Below are positions 1-13,479 of a stretch of 64,000 nucleotides of DNA, in pieces. Location of the stretch: NCBI GenBank assembly GCA_021442155.1, contig CM038222.1, positions 113,153,121-113,217,120 on the forward strand. Direction: 5' to 3'. The notes under the pieces were generated by a model. The model did no database searches. It was not told the origin of the DNA and saw nothing but the letters and a program-made list of their open reading frames with translations. Source of the DNA: Cymbidium sinense. Taxonomy: Eukaryota > Streptophyta > Magnoliopsida > Asparagales > Orchidaceae. A program made the translations under genes and the position numbers. Each line of letters begins with the position of its first letter. Positions within the stretch are counted from its first letter, which is position 1.

Positions 1-350
1 AGCCTTAATCGAGCTTGTTCACGAGTAGTTTTTTGAGAAATATACATGAGCTGTATCAATTAAATCTTATTAAGCCTAAAAAATATTAATTTGAACAATA
101 CTGTTCACAAACAAGCATTAATCGAGCCATAATCGAGCTCGTAAGCGAGCTTGTTCACAAGCTTTAAATGATAATGTTCATGAACATAAATGAACCGAAT
201 GACAAACTGTTCAAGCTTGTTCATTTAACAATCGAGTATTTAAAAAAGTGTTCAAGCTCATTTGATTGGTTAATCAAACGAACATGAGCAAGCTTTAATT
301 GAGCTGAGTCATGAATAGCTTGTCGAATGCTCGATTCATTTGCAGCCCTA
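1..350. mobile_element. End of a non-autonomous hAT-like element (partial)
   Basis: The stretch is built from variants of a CGAGCTTGTTCA motif and its complement, giving it strong internal inverted symmetry. It ends at 350 with TTTGCAGCCCTA, whose complement TAGGGCTGCAAA resembles hAT-type termini. Immediately beyond it, minus-strand Athila pol coding resumes, so it appears inserted in that element. The other end is outside the window, so no target duplication can be checked. The family assignment is inference from the terminus only. Confidence 0.45.
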
Positions 351-662
351 TCAAAGATCTATTAACTAATTGAAGAACACTTGTAGGTTGTGGTTCTCCT
401 AGTCCTAGGTTTTTTTTTTTGAAAATTTATAAAATCATTAAATTTATACTTGCTCCTAAGTCACATAATACTTTCCAAAAAATTTATCCTCAACATTGCA
501 AGAAATAGTAAAACTTCCTGGATCTTTAAGTTTTTCAGGTAATTTTCTTTGAAATGTTGTACTATATTCTTTAGTATGGGACACTATTTCATTTCCCCCT
601 AATTTTCTTCTTTTATATAGAACGTCCATCATAAGTTTAACATATGAAGGCATTTGTTCCAA
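351..662 (-). pseudogene. pol: Athila-type Ty3/gypsy aspartic protease fragment
   Basis: On the minus strand the peptide around 660-470 (MPSYVKLMMDVLYKRR, then KLPEKLKDPGSFTI) is the conserved lead-in to the protease of Athila-type gypsy elements. The active-site motif CDLGASINLM follows at 465-436, with the catalytic Asp codon at 462-460, but in a different frame from the lead-in, so a frameshift separates them. Beyond it, LGLGEPQPTS and LVNRS can be read before the hAT-like element interrupts the gene at 350. Reverse transcriptase and integrase are not in the window. The element is dead. Confidence 0.75.
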
Positions 663-893
663 AACTTCAATGAATGATATATTTATGGATAATTTATTAA
701 ATACTTATACAAATTTAAAAATTTAATTATCCATATTTTATTTTTGTAGTCTTTGGGGAAATAGAGGTGCCTCAATGCTTCTCTTTCTACTTTCATTTCT
801 TTTTTACAATTTCTTTATTCTCCTTTTCTTCCTTTTCTTATTATTTACTTAGTATTTTGTTTTCTTCATTTTCATTATTTATTTCCATTTCTT

Positions 894-2165
894 TTAATTA
901 TTTTTACTTCTTAATTCAATTGCCTTACAATGTTCTTTACCTTTATCTTTAGGATTTACTTTAGTTTTACTAGGTAAATTCCCTTGTGGTCTATTTGTAA
1001 GGTTATTAGCTAGTTCCCTTAATTGAATCTCTAAATTTCTAATTGAAGGTCCTTGGCTTTGTAATCGAGTTCCCATTTGTATCACCAATTCTTCCAAGGT
1101 GGGTTTCTTTTCCTTAGTTTGCTTTTATGGAGGATATCCTAGTGGAATGGTAGGTCTAAAGTTAGAGTTTTAAGGGTTATAATTCTAATTATTCCAATTT
1201 CTTATATTTCCATTTTGAATATAATTTGCATTATTATTCTAGGAAAATTTTTGTTGATTCCTCCAACCTTCATTAAATGTATTAGAGTAATGATTATTTA
1301 ATTTGTTTGAGATATAGTAAAGCATTTCCAATCCTTGATTAGTTTGACCTTCTAATACACTAATGTCAACATTTTCTTCCCCTTGATTCATATTATTAAT
1401 ATTTTAATTAATTCCTAAGCTATATAATTTCTTAGATAGAAAAGCTACTTGGGAAGTGAACATTACAATCATATCATTATTATTAACACTGGCTACTTTC
1501 TTAGGATCTAATTTATCAGAAAGCCATTAATAATTATTAGTTATTACTTCCTTTATTAAAGCATAAGCTTCCTTAAAAGGTTTTGACCTTAAGCTATCTC
1601 TTGCTATTGCTTATATGATAGTCCTTAAAGATCTTACTAAGCCATTATAAAATGATTGGATTATAAGCCAGTTAGGTAATGAATAATGAGGACATTTCCT
1701 TAATAATTTTTTTATATCTTTCTCAAGCCTCATTTATAGATTCATTATCTAATTGGATAAATGATATGATATCATTTCTTAACTTAACAATTTTAGATAG
1801 TTGAAAATATTTTGCTAGATATTTTTGAGCTAATTCATTTCAAGTTGAGGCAATAAATTTAACCACATTTTAGCCTTATCTTCAAGTGATAAAGGAAATA
1901 ATCTTAATCTAATAGCATCATCACTTACCCCATTATATTTCAAAGGTTGCAAAAATTTCTAAGAAACTGGCAATATGCATATTTGGATCTTCAATAAGTG
2001 AACCCCCAATTAAGAGTTTTGCACCATTCTAATTATAGATATTTTTTATTCAAAATTATTAGCTTGAATTGTTGGTCTAACTATACTCTGATGTATCCCA
2101 TCTACAATTTGTGTGACATAATTCCTAAGATGTCTAAATGGTTCTCCTTCTAGTTGATTGTCCAT
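894..2165 (-). pseudogene. gag: Athila-type gag (broken)
   Basis: Reading begins at an ATG at 2165 with MDNQLEGEPFRHLRNYV and IHQSIVRPTIQANNFE, the usual N-terminus of Athila gag. It continues with a retrotransposon-gag core (DDAIRLRLFPLSLEDKAK, about 1930-1870) and ends in a linker with RPQGNLPSKTKVNPK and KEHCKAIELRS (about 1000-900). Many stops and frameshifts lie between these blocks. Order and strand agree with the protease to the left and the primer site to the right, so this is one element read right to left. The intact protein would form the particle core; this copy cannot. Confidence 0.75.
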
Positions 2166-2442
2166 TACTAGTTTTCTCACTTATTCTCTCTTCTCTTTTC
2201 TAATTTTCTTACAAAATCATTTGATTTTTAAGTTCAATGAGACTATTTCTATAATTTTTTCTCTACACATACAATGTTAGATCATAACTTTGGTTCAAAA
2301 ATTGAAAGAACAATATTACAGTAACAAGTACAATGATATTTTACACTTAACACCTCACACATATATTTGTAACAACAAAGTTGAATTAAAAATAGTTCAA
2401 TAAGACTAATATTAACTTAATACAAATAACTATCTTTACTTT

Positions 2443-2463
2443 CAATCCTTGACAATGGTGCCA
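2443..2463 (-). other. Primer binding site of the Athila-type element
   Basis: The minus strand reads TTTTTGGCACCATTGTCAAG just inside the LTR. This is a mutated form of the TGGCGCCGTTGCCGGGGA primer site typical of this lineage. It fixes the 5' LTR boundary at about 2470. Confidence 0.7.
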
Positions 2464-2469
2464 AAAACA

Positions 2470-3560
2470 TGATCGATATTTTTTTAACCTTATATGCAAG
2501 TGCATGTATCAAATTAAGTAATACAAAATGAGTAGAGTATCGTTCCCACGAGGATTAGAGCAAAATTAAATACTAATCTCTTAAAATCTAGTTTTTATTC
2601 AACAAAATGTATGTATGAAATTAAAATTGCTATCTACTATTTTACAAAATATTAAAAATATAATGTTTTTATATTTTTAGATTTTCATAAAAGATAGTTA
2701 TTTTTCTTGATTTTAAAATAAGTACCTTGAATTTATGAAATCTTTTAGACTATGTATCATATTAAACTATATTATGGATTAATTTAAAACTTGTAGTGTC
2801 AACTATGAGCAAAAGTTCCATACTCTCTATCTCTAGACAAGTATAGCCAAACCAATCCTTTTACCTAGTTTTCTGCCTATTGTCAAGCAAATTTTGATTG
2901 ATTTTCTTACCTATATTTATTTTTGGGTTATTGAAAATCTTAAAAATAATTATATATTTAATTGCTATTTAGCTACCCCTACTAACTATTTAGAACAATA
3001 ATGATTATTTAGTATAATTGATTACCTTTTTCCTTCTCGTTCAATCATTATTTAGTAGTCAGCTAACTCCGCATATGACTAAAAATTATGTTTTTAAATC
3101 TTATGCATGCAAGATAGTTTGGCTATTATTTATTAGGAGTGAAAACATAAAAGCCTAAACTTACTCCCTCAGAGTCTCAAACATGATTAATATGAAAGTA
3201 TGTCTTAGAATAATGCAATATAAATCACATATTTAATTTATTTTTGACTCATCAATTTGACTCAGACTTTGGTGGATAAGTATGCTTTTATGCATGATGA
3301 AATTAAGTTATGGGCCAATCCATGAGAAGGGTCTTCACTTAAGGGGTTGCTATCAATAGTCCTACAATCTCCTTATTGTGCAATGAATGAAGATCTCCTA
3401 TATTTAAAGAGGGAAAATAATATGCATGATGTCATCCACATTCAACACATACCTATGACATCTCAATTAATTTTATTGATTAATTCCTACAACTTTAAAG
3501 TTAGATTATGAGTTGTATTAATTTAAGTTTAAGTTATTTATTTTAAGTGGATAAAAAATT
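2470..3560 (-). repeat. 5' LTR of the Athila-type element (outer end approximate)
   Basis: The LTR starts (plus-strand view) with TGATCGAT next to the primer site. It contains the block TCGTTCCCACGAGGA and a nearby GCAAGTGCATGTATC, both characteristic of Athila LTR ends. A TATA-like stretch on the minus strand (TTTAAATATAGG) lies near 3400. The outer boundary is not visible; similarity to copy A of the long repeat begins near 3700. The 140 bases between hold nothing recognisable. Confidence 0.5.
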
Positions 3561-3699
3561 TAAAGTACTAAAGAGCTTAATAAAATCTAGGCCACACAAT
3601 AATTATCACAATTAGAGAAACTTAGAAATAAACATGCTATTTCTATTGTACAAATAAAATAAACACACCAATCAATTAATCAAATTAAAAATGATAATA

Positions 3700-5960
3700 A
3701 GAGGCTTATGCGACCGAGTTTCACTATACTACCTAGAAAAAGAAAAATTAGGTTGTCGAGCTTAACCCTTATACAACTTGAATTACAATTACATGAATGG
3801 TCTTTATCTTAATTTGTTATTTCAAATCTTAGATCCTCCAAGCATCACAGGGCCTTCCAAATTTATACCATCTAGTCTTTGTTCATCCTAAATCTCGTGG
3901 CCCTAATCCTCATATTAGCATAAAATACATTTAAAATTTACAAATGGAAATCCTAACTAAATCTACAAATAGAGGTTATCCATAGAACACATACACACCA
4001 AGTAATTATATATCACACAATTACACTTAGCACTCATGGGTCCCAAGCTTATCTATCCTAATGGGCTATAATTTAAAGGGAAAGTAGCTCTTGAAAGAAA
4101 AAAGTATTTTATCTATTTATACTATAGCTACCCCCTCAATTAAGCATAACCCCCTAAAAAAAGCATCATTAGTCTAATAAATAACATCCTACCATCTAGG
4201 TTAGCACATAAATAATCCTAACATATAGTCTAAAATAATATATTAGAAAAAAATATCATCCTATCCTAAGTATAAGATAGGTGACCTAACAAAAGTGTGC
4301 ACAAAGGCTGGTGTGGTATGAAAAAATTAAGGTTTAATGTTTAAGTCATAAATTTAACGATAGGTTCAAGTAATTGACCAAAAGGGTGGTTTTAGTTTAA
4401 ATAATTAGTGCCTTAAGTATATGTTTTAAATTAAATCTTAGTTTTTGTTTGAGTTGGATTTAGTATTTTAAAGATTACAAAAATTCATGAGTTTCACTTA
4501 GGGTGAAACTTATTTCCTTTCAATACTTTATCCTTAGATCACTTCTAAAGACATATTTTATCATTTTTTTACCCTTTTAATGAACTGTTAAGATTTTTTT
4601 ATTTATCCTTAAGTTTAAATCAAACTTAAATGGCATTAAAATCATTAGGAAAAGAACAATTCAAGATTAATAACTCAAGTGTAAAAAAATTCATATGGCA
4701 CTCATTCAACATATCTTATTACTTTAATGATCATTCCACTAGTTCTATGCTTTGAAAATTAAGAATTACTTTATTTTTTCATTCTATGCATGATCTAAAT
4801 GAGCTTATCATTCAAACACAAATCCATGCTTATGCACACATTTCTTTTTATTTCATGTATGAACTTAATCCATTTAGACACATGATTTGGAGAAACACAT
4901 GAGGACATTTAATATTTATGCACCTACATGTATTCATGTACATAGTTTAGCATTAACAAGTATGTGTTGTTGTTAAACTAGAAGTGTGAGGTCAAAACCT
5001 CCTTTGTATCAATAGCCCTACAATCTCAAGTTTCCAAACTATATACTTGCCCTTCCACATATGCATATGAATAAATGTAAGCGTGAAAAACTTAAAAGTT
5101 ATAAGATGGTACAATAATTCTTACTTAACACATGCATTTCCCCCAACATCTCTTATAGGTACATGTTATTATTAAACCAGGGAGACAATGTATCTAGGAC
5201 CTCCTTCAGACTAGTAGCCTTGCACCTCTAGGTGTCTAGACTATATAGCTTAAGAGTGCACCAAGTTTACATCTGATTAATACACTTAAAGTATTTTAAT
5301 CTACTTCAATTTAAGACACATGCATGCATGCTTTGAATATAGGAAAAATTACATTTTGGCATTACTAGTAATAATAGCGTTGAGCAATATTAATTTAATA
5401 ATTTGATTTTTTTTTTAATGAAACATGAAGCATCCATGATTAATGGTCAATATCTGAATACAATAATGAGAGGCATAACCAAATGCCATAATAAAATTTT
5501 CACTCAAGCCATTAATCTTAAGACTAACCATACAATCTTAAAACCATTTAAGCTTAATTAAATTCTTTATTTAATATACCTTGAATTCAAGTGGATTAAC
5601 TTACATGAGGAGAAACAATACAATTAAAGTTACCCCTTCATGCCCTTTGGTTATTAAGTGAATTTAAAGGTGGAATTATGAATTTCATGATTTAATTAAA
5701 TTTCATAATCAATCAATCCAATTAATGCACAAAAATCAATTAATCACAAACCATAAGCCTAAAATTTATGAGAAAATTCATCAACACATAATAACATGAA
5801 AAAGCAAATAATAAAAAATTCAAAACATTTAGGCTAATATTTCATGATTAATTAGTTACTTAAGTAAAACCTTAAGTAGACAATTCCTCTTAAAATATCG
5901 AAAGCCATTTGGGGATTTTAATTTTATTGATTAACTCTTTGTTAGTTGAGCTCAAAGAAG

Positions 5961-6052
<92 letters not shown>

Positions 6053-7365
6053 TGAAATCTATGCAATTAATTATAAATTTTCTAAGTCCTAGGTCAATTA
6101 ATGCATTTTCTAATTAATAAAAGCCCCATAATGGTGATTTTGAGAGATGATTAGGATTAGAGGTCCTAATAATGTTTTTGGTCACCATTAGACATCTAAT
6201 GCATATTTAAGTATCAAAAGTATTTTTTTTATAATTTTTATAATTTTATTTATTTATTAAATGGCCAAAATGGCTAATTTGGGTTTGAAAATATGGATTC
6301 CCTAATGCACTCATCTAATTAGCATAAAAAGTTATTGGAGGTAGAGGTCATCCTGTAGGTCATTCACCAAAATTTTGAGGTCATTTGGCTAAGTGAATTG
6401 GGTTTAATTTCACTAATTAAGAAAAATTTTAAACTTAATTAGCCTTTATACACTTAATAAAAATTGAGGCTTTTATTTTTCCTTGATTCTCCTTTGTTTA
6501 AGCTTTCCAATAAGCCCTTGTATTTTTTAATTTTTCTATAATTAGTTATAATTTTTCAAAGTTTTACATATTCAAGCACATTTTAAATCCTATTTAAGGA
6601 ATTACATAGTCATCAATTGATTTAGCCATGCTTTATGCATGGGGCCATGAGATTAGTTATTTAAACCATCATGGTGGCTGCTGAGTCAATAGTGAGAGAT
6701 GCAGTTTCATCTTAAGCTATTCAATCTTTTGATCAAAGATCTAATAATTGAGATTAATCCTATGATTTGAAAAAAATAAATTTAATAAATCTAGCATGAA
6801 TTAATCATAGATGTCCATTATAATCAGGCAGAATGGATGACTCGTGATTCCACGTTCTCCTCCGATGAGAGATGGAGATCATTCGCCTCTTGTCACTTGA
6901 CCTGAACTAACTAGAGCCCAAATCATTATGAATTCAACTCCATCAACATCAAAATTAAAAATGCAAGGTTCCCTAGAGTTGGATCTACTCGAAATGCCAA
7001 AACACTTTACAAAACACGAATACCTAAAAGCCTTTCTTAGGTTTGGATGACATACCTCACAGGAGCTCAAGATCGATGGTGAATTTGGCCGAGGTAGCTT
7101 CGCCTAATAGGATGAAGCCCCACTATCGAAGTCCCCCTTTGCCTCCTCACTATCGTCATAGAGACTATGCACCAGTGCGAGCTCACTAGAATTCATCTAG
7201 GATGACCTTACCATGCTTGAATTGAGTGGTTTTTTATTCATTTTGACTTGCCTGAGTATGCAGAGAGTGCGGGAGAGAGGAATTTGGTTGGGTTTAAGCT
7301 TTGGTGAAGTTGAGTGGTTGTGGCATTTGGGATAAGGGGAGGTTGGTCTCACCAGCGATCGGGTG
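3700..7365 (-). repeat. Copy A of a long unclassified LTR-like repeat family
   Basis: Read on the minus strand, this region parallels copy B (9459-15030) in order. A GAAGCTACCTCGG block near 7100 matches 11720; TAGGATTAATC near 6760 matches 11947; CATAACTAATTGCAGAAAAATT of copy B has its counterpart near 6540; and the TATAAGGGTTAAGCTCG block near 3770 matches 14957. No protein is encoded. Copy A lacks the tandem array found in copies B and C because it stops at 7365, where the CACTA element begins. It contains a pair of related segments (about 4915-5040 and 5155-5240) matching the tandem pair in copy B. Confidence 0.6.
5962..6048. repeat. (AT)n microsatellite
   Basis: An uninterrupted AT dinucleotide run of about 87 bases inside copy A. 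Copy B lacks it at the equivalent place. Confidence 0.95.
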
Positions 7366-8160
7366 CATTACAGGAAAGCTACAGATTTTTGGTGGAAAAA
7401 TTCATTGGAAATCCTTTCAAATCCATTAGAAATTTGTGTTTTTGGCGGATTTTAATCCGTCCATAAAACCTTGATTGAAAATGCATTTTGGCTACCAATA
7501 AATCATTCAGAAAATGGTTTTGGTAGATTTTTAGCAGACATTTTGTCAAAAATTATTTAACGAAGAACCGATGGAAAAATTAGTGAAAAAATTGCCCGAT
7601 TGAAATCACCATTAAAAAATTTCTAGCAGAATTTCCAGCAAAATTTCAAACTAGAATTTCTACCATAAATTTAACTAAAAAATTTTAGAAATGATTTCAG
7701 TGAGGAATCTACCAGAAAAATTCTTGTTGGAATTTTTTTTTTCTATCAGAAGCCCCTAGATGGTTCATATCGATGTTTCTGATGAAAACTCCACTAGAAA
7801 CCTGTACAGACTTTTAAAAAATAAGAAAGAGCTTCACATATATTTTATTTTTTGCAATTGGACAAAAACATCATAATAAATCTATATTTGTTTTAAAGTT
7901 GTCTTTAGCATATTTACCCTAGAAAACATCTACATAAGAACTCCATACTAATAGAAAAAATAAATTTAATCAACCTTTTCATTACAATAATTTTAAAATA
8001 TTGAAATGAAGCTAGAATTCTAAAACATTGAATTTAAACACTTGTAAAAATGTAACACACCAATAAATTGTTCAGTACCTTAAATTAAATAGCTACAGTA
8101 AAATCATCAAAGTTCAAATACAAACAAAATGCTCAAACTAGAAATAAAGAAATACAAGTA
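7366..8160. repeat. CACTA subterminal region (3' side)
   Basis: From 7380 to about 7810 short GGAAATTC / TTTCCATT-like words recur in both orientations (for example CATTGGAAATCC and AAATCCGTCC). This is the repetitive binding-site region expected just inside a CACTA terminus. 7810-8160 is AT-rich untranslated sequence of the adjoining gene. No ORF is present. Confidence 0.6.
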
Positions 8161-8171
8161 TAGGAAAATAC

Positions 8172-9420
8172 TTAGTCATCATGAGTCTCCTCCTTGCCAA
8201 CCTCCTCCTCCTCCTCAACCACTAGCTCCTTTCCCTTCAATCTATCTCTGGACATCTTCTTCATTTTAACATCTATGAAACCCATCCGAGCTTCCATCTG
8301 AGCAGTCACTCTTGCCTCTATGTCCTCAACCATCGCCATAACATGTGTTCTAACTATTTTGTCCATTGAATCACTACTCATTCTAGAAAATAAATGATGT
8401 GCATCACAGGCCAACCTCTGTGATCCTAGGCAATAAATCCTTCCCTTCTTCTTACCTTTCATAATCTCTTTCCAGATGTATACTTTGATTTCTCTAACAG
8501 TCTACAAAAACTTCCTACACTAGTAGAGCTTTAACTAGCAATTTCTTTCAACCTAATGTTGTCATTCTACAAGAAATTATAAAGTTATTTAAACATAATA
8601 TATTTTTAATAAAATTCTAATTCATGAAATTAAAAGTTAACTTACATATGTTCTCAGTGACTGAATATTAACCCACTGCTGGTTAATCTTTTGCTATGTA
8701 ATTCAACAACAGTAGGCTCTCATTCAAGAAATTTAAACTATAAACATTCCAATGAAATTAATTAACTATGATTATAAGTTTAATTAATGCAAGTAATGAA
8801 TGACATACCATCTTTTCCTTGTACAAAGCGTGTGGTACTGAGCCTCCAATATGCGGAGAGTCGTCCATGCCCCCACAATCAAAAAATTAGTTTTGCTTTT
8901 CCTGCTCTCTCTTACAAACATAATTTGGGGAGACTCAAGCTCTATAAAGCTTAGCCCACATATCTTCTCCAATCTATCAAAGTCTTTGCCTAGACTTGTG
9001 TATGTCCATGAACATATCACATAAATGGGTAGCGCCTCTAGACTTTGGACTCAATTTTTTTTTTTGATGATTTGTTTGTACTCTAGCGTCAACATGAATT
9101 CCTTCTATAATAGAAAACAAATAATTAATAATCAGTTACATTTTAGCATAATGTAATGTAATATATATGTGTGTAGAATTAAGCTAATATCTCAAATTCT
9201 CTAAATCACATGTCACGCACTTCAAGTGTCGCATGTCATGCACTTCAAGTGGCACCTTCTTCCATGAAACATAAGGAACATCATATTTTCTCCTTATTAT
9301 GTCCCTCATTTTGTGGATGGCTTATTTAAAAGGATTGAACCTAAAGATATATTTAAGATGATTAACACCACTAAAATTTGAAAGTAAAAGTTCAAAGCTA
9401 AACTTACGTGTCACTCTCTA
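8172..9420 (-). pseudogene. Ptta/En-Spm (TNPA-like) protein, 3' half
   Basis: On the minus strand near 9330-9230 it reads MRDIIRRKYDVPYVSWKKVP, matching the start of the plant transposase (Ptta/En/Spm) domain. At 8950-8800, split over two frames, come CGGMDDSPHIGGSVPH and the preceding SPQIMFVRE. The last exon (8462-8172) has KKKGRIYCLGSQ, a long coiled-coil-like stretch with EARVTAQMEARMGF, and an acidic tail ending EEEEEVGKEETHDD. In CACTA elements this second protein binds subterminal repeats. Frameshifts between blocks, and copy B inserted upstream at 9459, show it is not functional. Introns near 8570-8640 and 9030-9150 are plausible. Confidence 0.7.
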
Positions 9421-9699
9421 GCTTAAAAAAATTGTGTCATAACTTGCTTAATGGGATTTGTTGACCTTACTTTTGGAGTGAGGAGTCGTCCTCCCTATCC
9501 TAGACTTAGGAATCTTTTAGACACTTAGATTTCCCTAGTCATAGGACACTTCTAGTGATTATGTGAACAATAAACCTAAGCCTAGAGACTTAAGAAGGCA
9601 TACCCGAGCTTAGGTCATACCCTAGGGTAAATAGGTCCTACCTATTCTATGGCCTAAACCAGGCCTATGCCTATCCACTCATGGAAATTCAACCTCAAA

Positions 9700-10930
9700 T
9701 TAATGCAATCAAACCCAATTGAATCCTATTTCATATCCAAGCTCCAAGCCAAATCAAAGTAACCCTTAACCAAAATCAATTACACCATCATCCTATGACT
9801 TAAACCTATTCAATTTCTTTTAACCAAAAGTATTCCAACCATTCAAATCTCTATTTCAAACCCTTCCCATGTCTATAATAAAACTAATTAAGCTAAATCA
9901 ATTCAATCAACCCAACTTGACCTATTTGACCGAAAGGGTCCAAATGAGTCAATTTTCAATTAAATCCTAATCAATTTAAATCAAAGCCATCAACCAATCC
10001 CAAATCAATCATCAAACTCAACCCAACCTAATTCAACCCAATTCAACTCAATTGACCTATTTGGTTCACTTGACCTAAAGTGACCTAAAGTGACCTAAAG
10101 GACCTATTTGATCCAAACTTCAATCCAAATCAAATTGGATTGAACAAACCCATTCAATACCTCCTATAATGATTGTTGATCATCCTTATTTGCCTAATTG
10201 CAATCAACTGGGTGAAACCAAGCTAATTTGATCACTTAGCCAAAGTTGACCCAATTAGCCTATATGAACCAAATTGAACCAAACTTCATTCTAAACTCAA
10301 TTGATTGAAACCAATATCTCCAATCAATCATAAATTGAATATTGAATATGATTTGATCATCAATTGAATCTAACCAAGCCAATTTGGTCCCTTTGACCCA
10401 AGTTGACCCAATTTGACCTAAAGGGCCAAATTGGGCCAAACCAAATCATAAATAAAATTAAATAAAACCAATGACTAATTTCCATCACAAATTGATTGTT
10501 GGACATGATCCAACCTTCAATTGAACCTAATTTGATCAAACCAACCCAATTGACCCATTTAGCCCAAATTGGCCTAAAGGGTTCAATTTGAACCAAATCA
10601 TTCTCAAATCCAAATTAACTCAAACCAACACCTCCAATCATTCTCAAATCATTATTTGAAGCTAAAAAACCCCTAACCCAAGCCAATTTGGCCAATTTAA
10701 TCAAATTGATCAACTTATCCCATTTTACTCATATGAACACATATGAGTCAAAATCAAATCCAATTCAAATTAAACCAAACCAACTGAACCAAAATATCCC
10801 AAATCATCATTTGAACATTTCCAAACCCTTGATTTGACCCAATTTGATCAATTGGTCAACCTAACCCAAATGAACCTAATTTGACCTACATGGGTGAAAT
10901 TGAGCTAAACCCATTCAAACCAAGCCCAAA
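9700..10930 (+). repeat. Degenerate tandem array, unit about 160 bp
   Basis: A recurring marker (variants of CCAATCATTCTCAAATCATCATTTGAAC) appears near 9831, 9985, 10150, 10315, 10475, 10630 and 10790. Each is followed by variants of CCAATTTGACCCAATTTGACC and AAAGGGCCAAATTGGGCC. Spacing is about 155-170 bases. Part of each unit (GGCCCAATTTGGCC-like) is near-palindromic. Copy C has the same array. Confidence 0.65.
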
Positions 10931-13479
10931 CCCAACCAAACTTGGCATGACCCATCCTTGGGTCACCATGGTTTAGTCCAAATTAAAGTCGACCCATGGA
11001 CCAGAATTAGCCCAAAACCCATCTGGTTAACCCCTCTAAATAGGATAAAATCCCCATTTAGATGGTCAAGCATACTCTCCTACCCTTGGCAGCCACCCTA
11101 AGCTCCATTTGTACGCTTGGACCACTAGAAAACTTGGCCCAAAGCTATTTGGGTCAGGCATGGCTCAAGTGGAGGTGAGCTAACCCAAGTCTATCCATTA
11201 GAACACTTGGAGGAGATGATACACACATGGCTAGCCCAATCCCTCCCTCCAGCCACTCAAGGCTATCCACCTTTGCCGATCCTTAACATCCCTGACTGCT
11301 TGCATCGGCCGGATGCCTGTCAAAAGATGATTAATCCTAGCCATTAGATCAATCAGTGAGGAGGGTATACTCCTCCCCATCGAATTCAAATGACACAGAG
11401 AGCTTCAATGAGTCGAGATGAGCATCCCAAAGCAATCCCAACCTCCCTTGAGTTCCCCATCATTTGCGAGACCTAACCCAAGTGAAATAGAGCCCCTTCT
11501 CCATCCAACCTCACTCAAACTCCACCAAACTTCAATTAACTTCTCCCACATCTTCCCCAAGCTCTGGCAAGGTGAAAAGATTTGATTCCTGATTAATTCG
11601 AGCACTGAAGACCACTCAAGACCAACTCCGATGAGCTTAGCAGCGGTGTTTGGTCCATAGAGCCATTGGCAGGGAGGAAACTAACGAGTTTCTCAATAGG
11701 GCTTCGTCTCTTCAGGACGAAGCTACCTCAGTCATTGGAGTATCGGTCTTGAGCTCCGATGAGGTATTTTTTCGGTAAACTGTAGAAATCCCCTTAGGTG
11801 TTGGTCTTTTGTGAAGAGTTTTGTGATTTCACATGATTTCCACCATAGGATCTCTTTAGATCTCTTCATTAAACATTTTGGAGTCAATCCTGAGGTCTCA
11901 CAACCTCTGGTGAGCTCAGATCCAATTTAATCCATTAAGAACTGTAGGATTAATCCACGTCGTCTGATCCAAGATCGGATGGTGGGGACGAAAGCGCATC
12001 TACTGCCACTAACTCAGTATGTCGCGTCAGACGGTTTAAGTGGCTTATCCCATGGTGCCATGGGAAAGCGATGCCATGTCATCTCTTGTGTGACACCGAT
12101 GGGAATAAGGATTAATTAGGCTAAAAATGTGTTTAATTATCCTGAACTTCAAAAATTCATAACTAATTGCAGAAAAATTATAAAAATATAAATGAACCCA
12201 TTTTGGAAAGGGTAAACAGAGGAGACTTTAATAAAAATAAAATCTCTAATATTTTAATAGTGAGCAGTGCTTAATTAGGGTTTACTTTTTTTTCTTAATT
12301 AGCTTAATTAAGCTCTAGTTATTTAGCTAATCAATCTTAAATTAAATGTGTTGATTCCTTGGGATGTCCTCTTGCCCCCCATAATTTTCTTGGGATTTAT
12401 TAGCTAGGAAATCGGAAAAATTTGAAATTCAAACTTTAATCAGCTTCATTAAGTAATTTAATCATTATTAAAAATGTCAAATAGTAAAAAAATTAAGTAA
12501 TTATTGATTATTAATCACTGAATAATAGTGAAATTATGTGGGGGAGTGATTAGGACCTCTTTCCTAATTATTTTCCTAAATCCATTTCATTAAGGAGGAT
12601 AATTAATCCATAATTTAATTATAATTTAGTTAAGTAATTAATGATGAAATTAAAATGATAATTAGACTAGATAATCTAATTTGAATTTTTGGGTTCCTCT
12701 TTATGGGTTTAATAACATAAAGGCCCTTAAGGAAATTATGATTAACCCATGAGTGTGGGAAAATCATATAAGTACTTAATTAGATTCTTTAATTTAATTA
12801 ACACTTAATCATGTACCTCATTCCATTAGGTCCCTAAGTGTATTGCAATTTTAATTTCTCATTTGCATATTATTGGAGGCTTATGGTCAAATGATTAATC
12901 AAATTAAAGAAGCACAAGAAAGGGAAAATAAATCATTTGCTTAGTGATTCAAACTTAATTAATCCATAAAAATCACTTAATCATGTTTTCTTTAAACACA
13001 TTAAAACACTCACATGGGATGGGGCAAAAATTAGCAAACATTATCTCCTCTTCTTTTAGTTTAATAATTCAAATCAAAAACTAAATTCCATAACAACTTT
13101 GGATAACCTTAAATAATTTTATTTAATGTGATTATCCTTTGGAATTAATGTAGTTGAATGAATTATGTGGAAGTGTTCAATTATTCCTTTTCAATTATCA
13201 TAAATGTTGTATGTCATTTGTATCATGTAATAATGTTTTCAAGTCAAGTAATCAAATGAATATACTTATGTTTGTAAAGTTGCATGTGTTGGACTAATCT
13301 TATTATATGTGTGACTATTATCACTAAAAAATTTCAAAACTATTTTCAAAATTACAAATGAATAGTTAAATTGATATTAGCTATGAACATTATATATGAT
13401 TTACATGTGCTTAGAACCTAAACGTGTCAAAGTATTGTTTTATCTTTATGATTAGTGTATGTGTTTACATATGTTTGAA

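Noticed and set aside
767..952. Phe/Ser-rich plus-strand frame
   Set aside because: It is antisense to Athila gag and consists of a T-rich linker.
10360..10596. 78-residue frame rich in Trp and Gly on the minus strand
   Set aside because: It arises from the TTGACC/GGCCCAATT tandem units and is not conserved in copy C.
9700..10930. CRISPR-like reading of the regularly spaced repeats
   Set aside because: Units are degenerate and about 160 bases long, with no constant repeat plus unique spacer, in plant DNA full of transposons.
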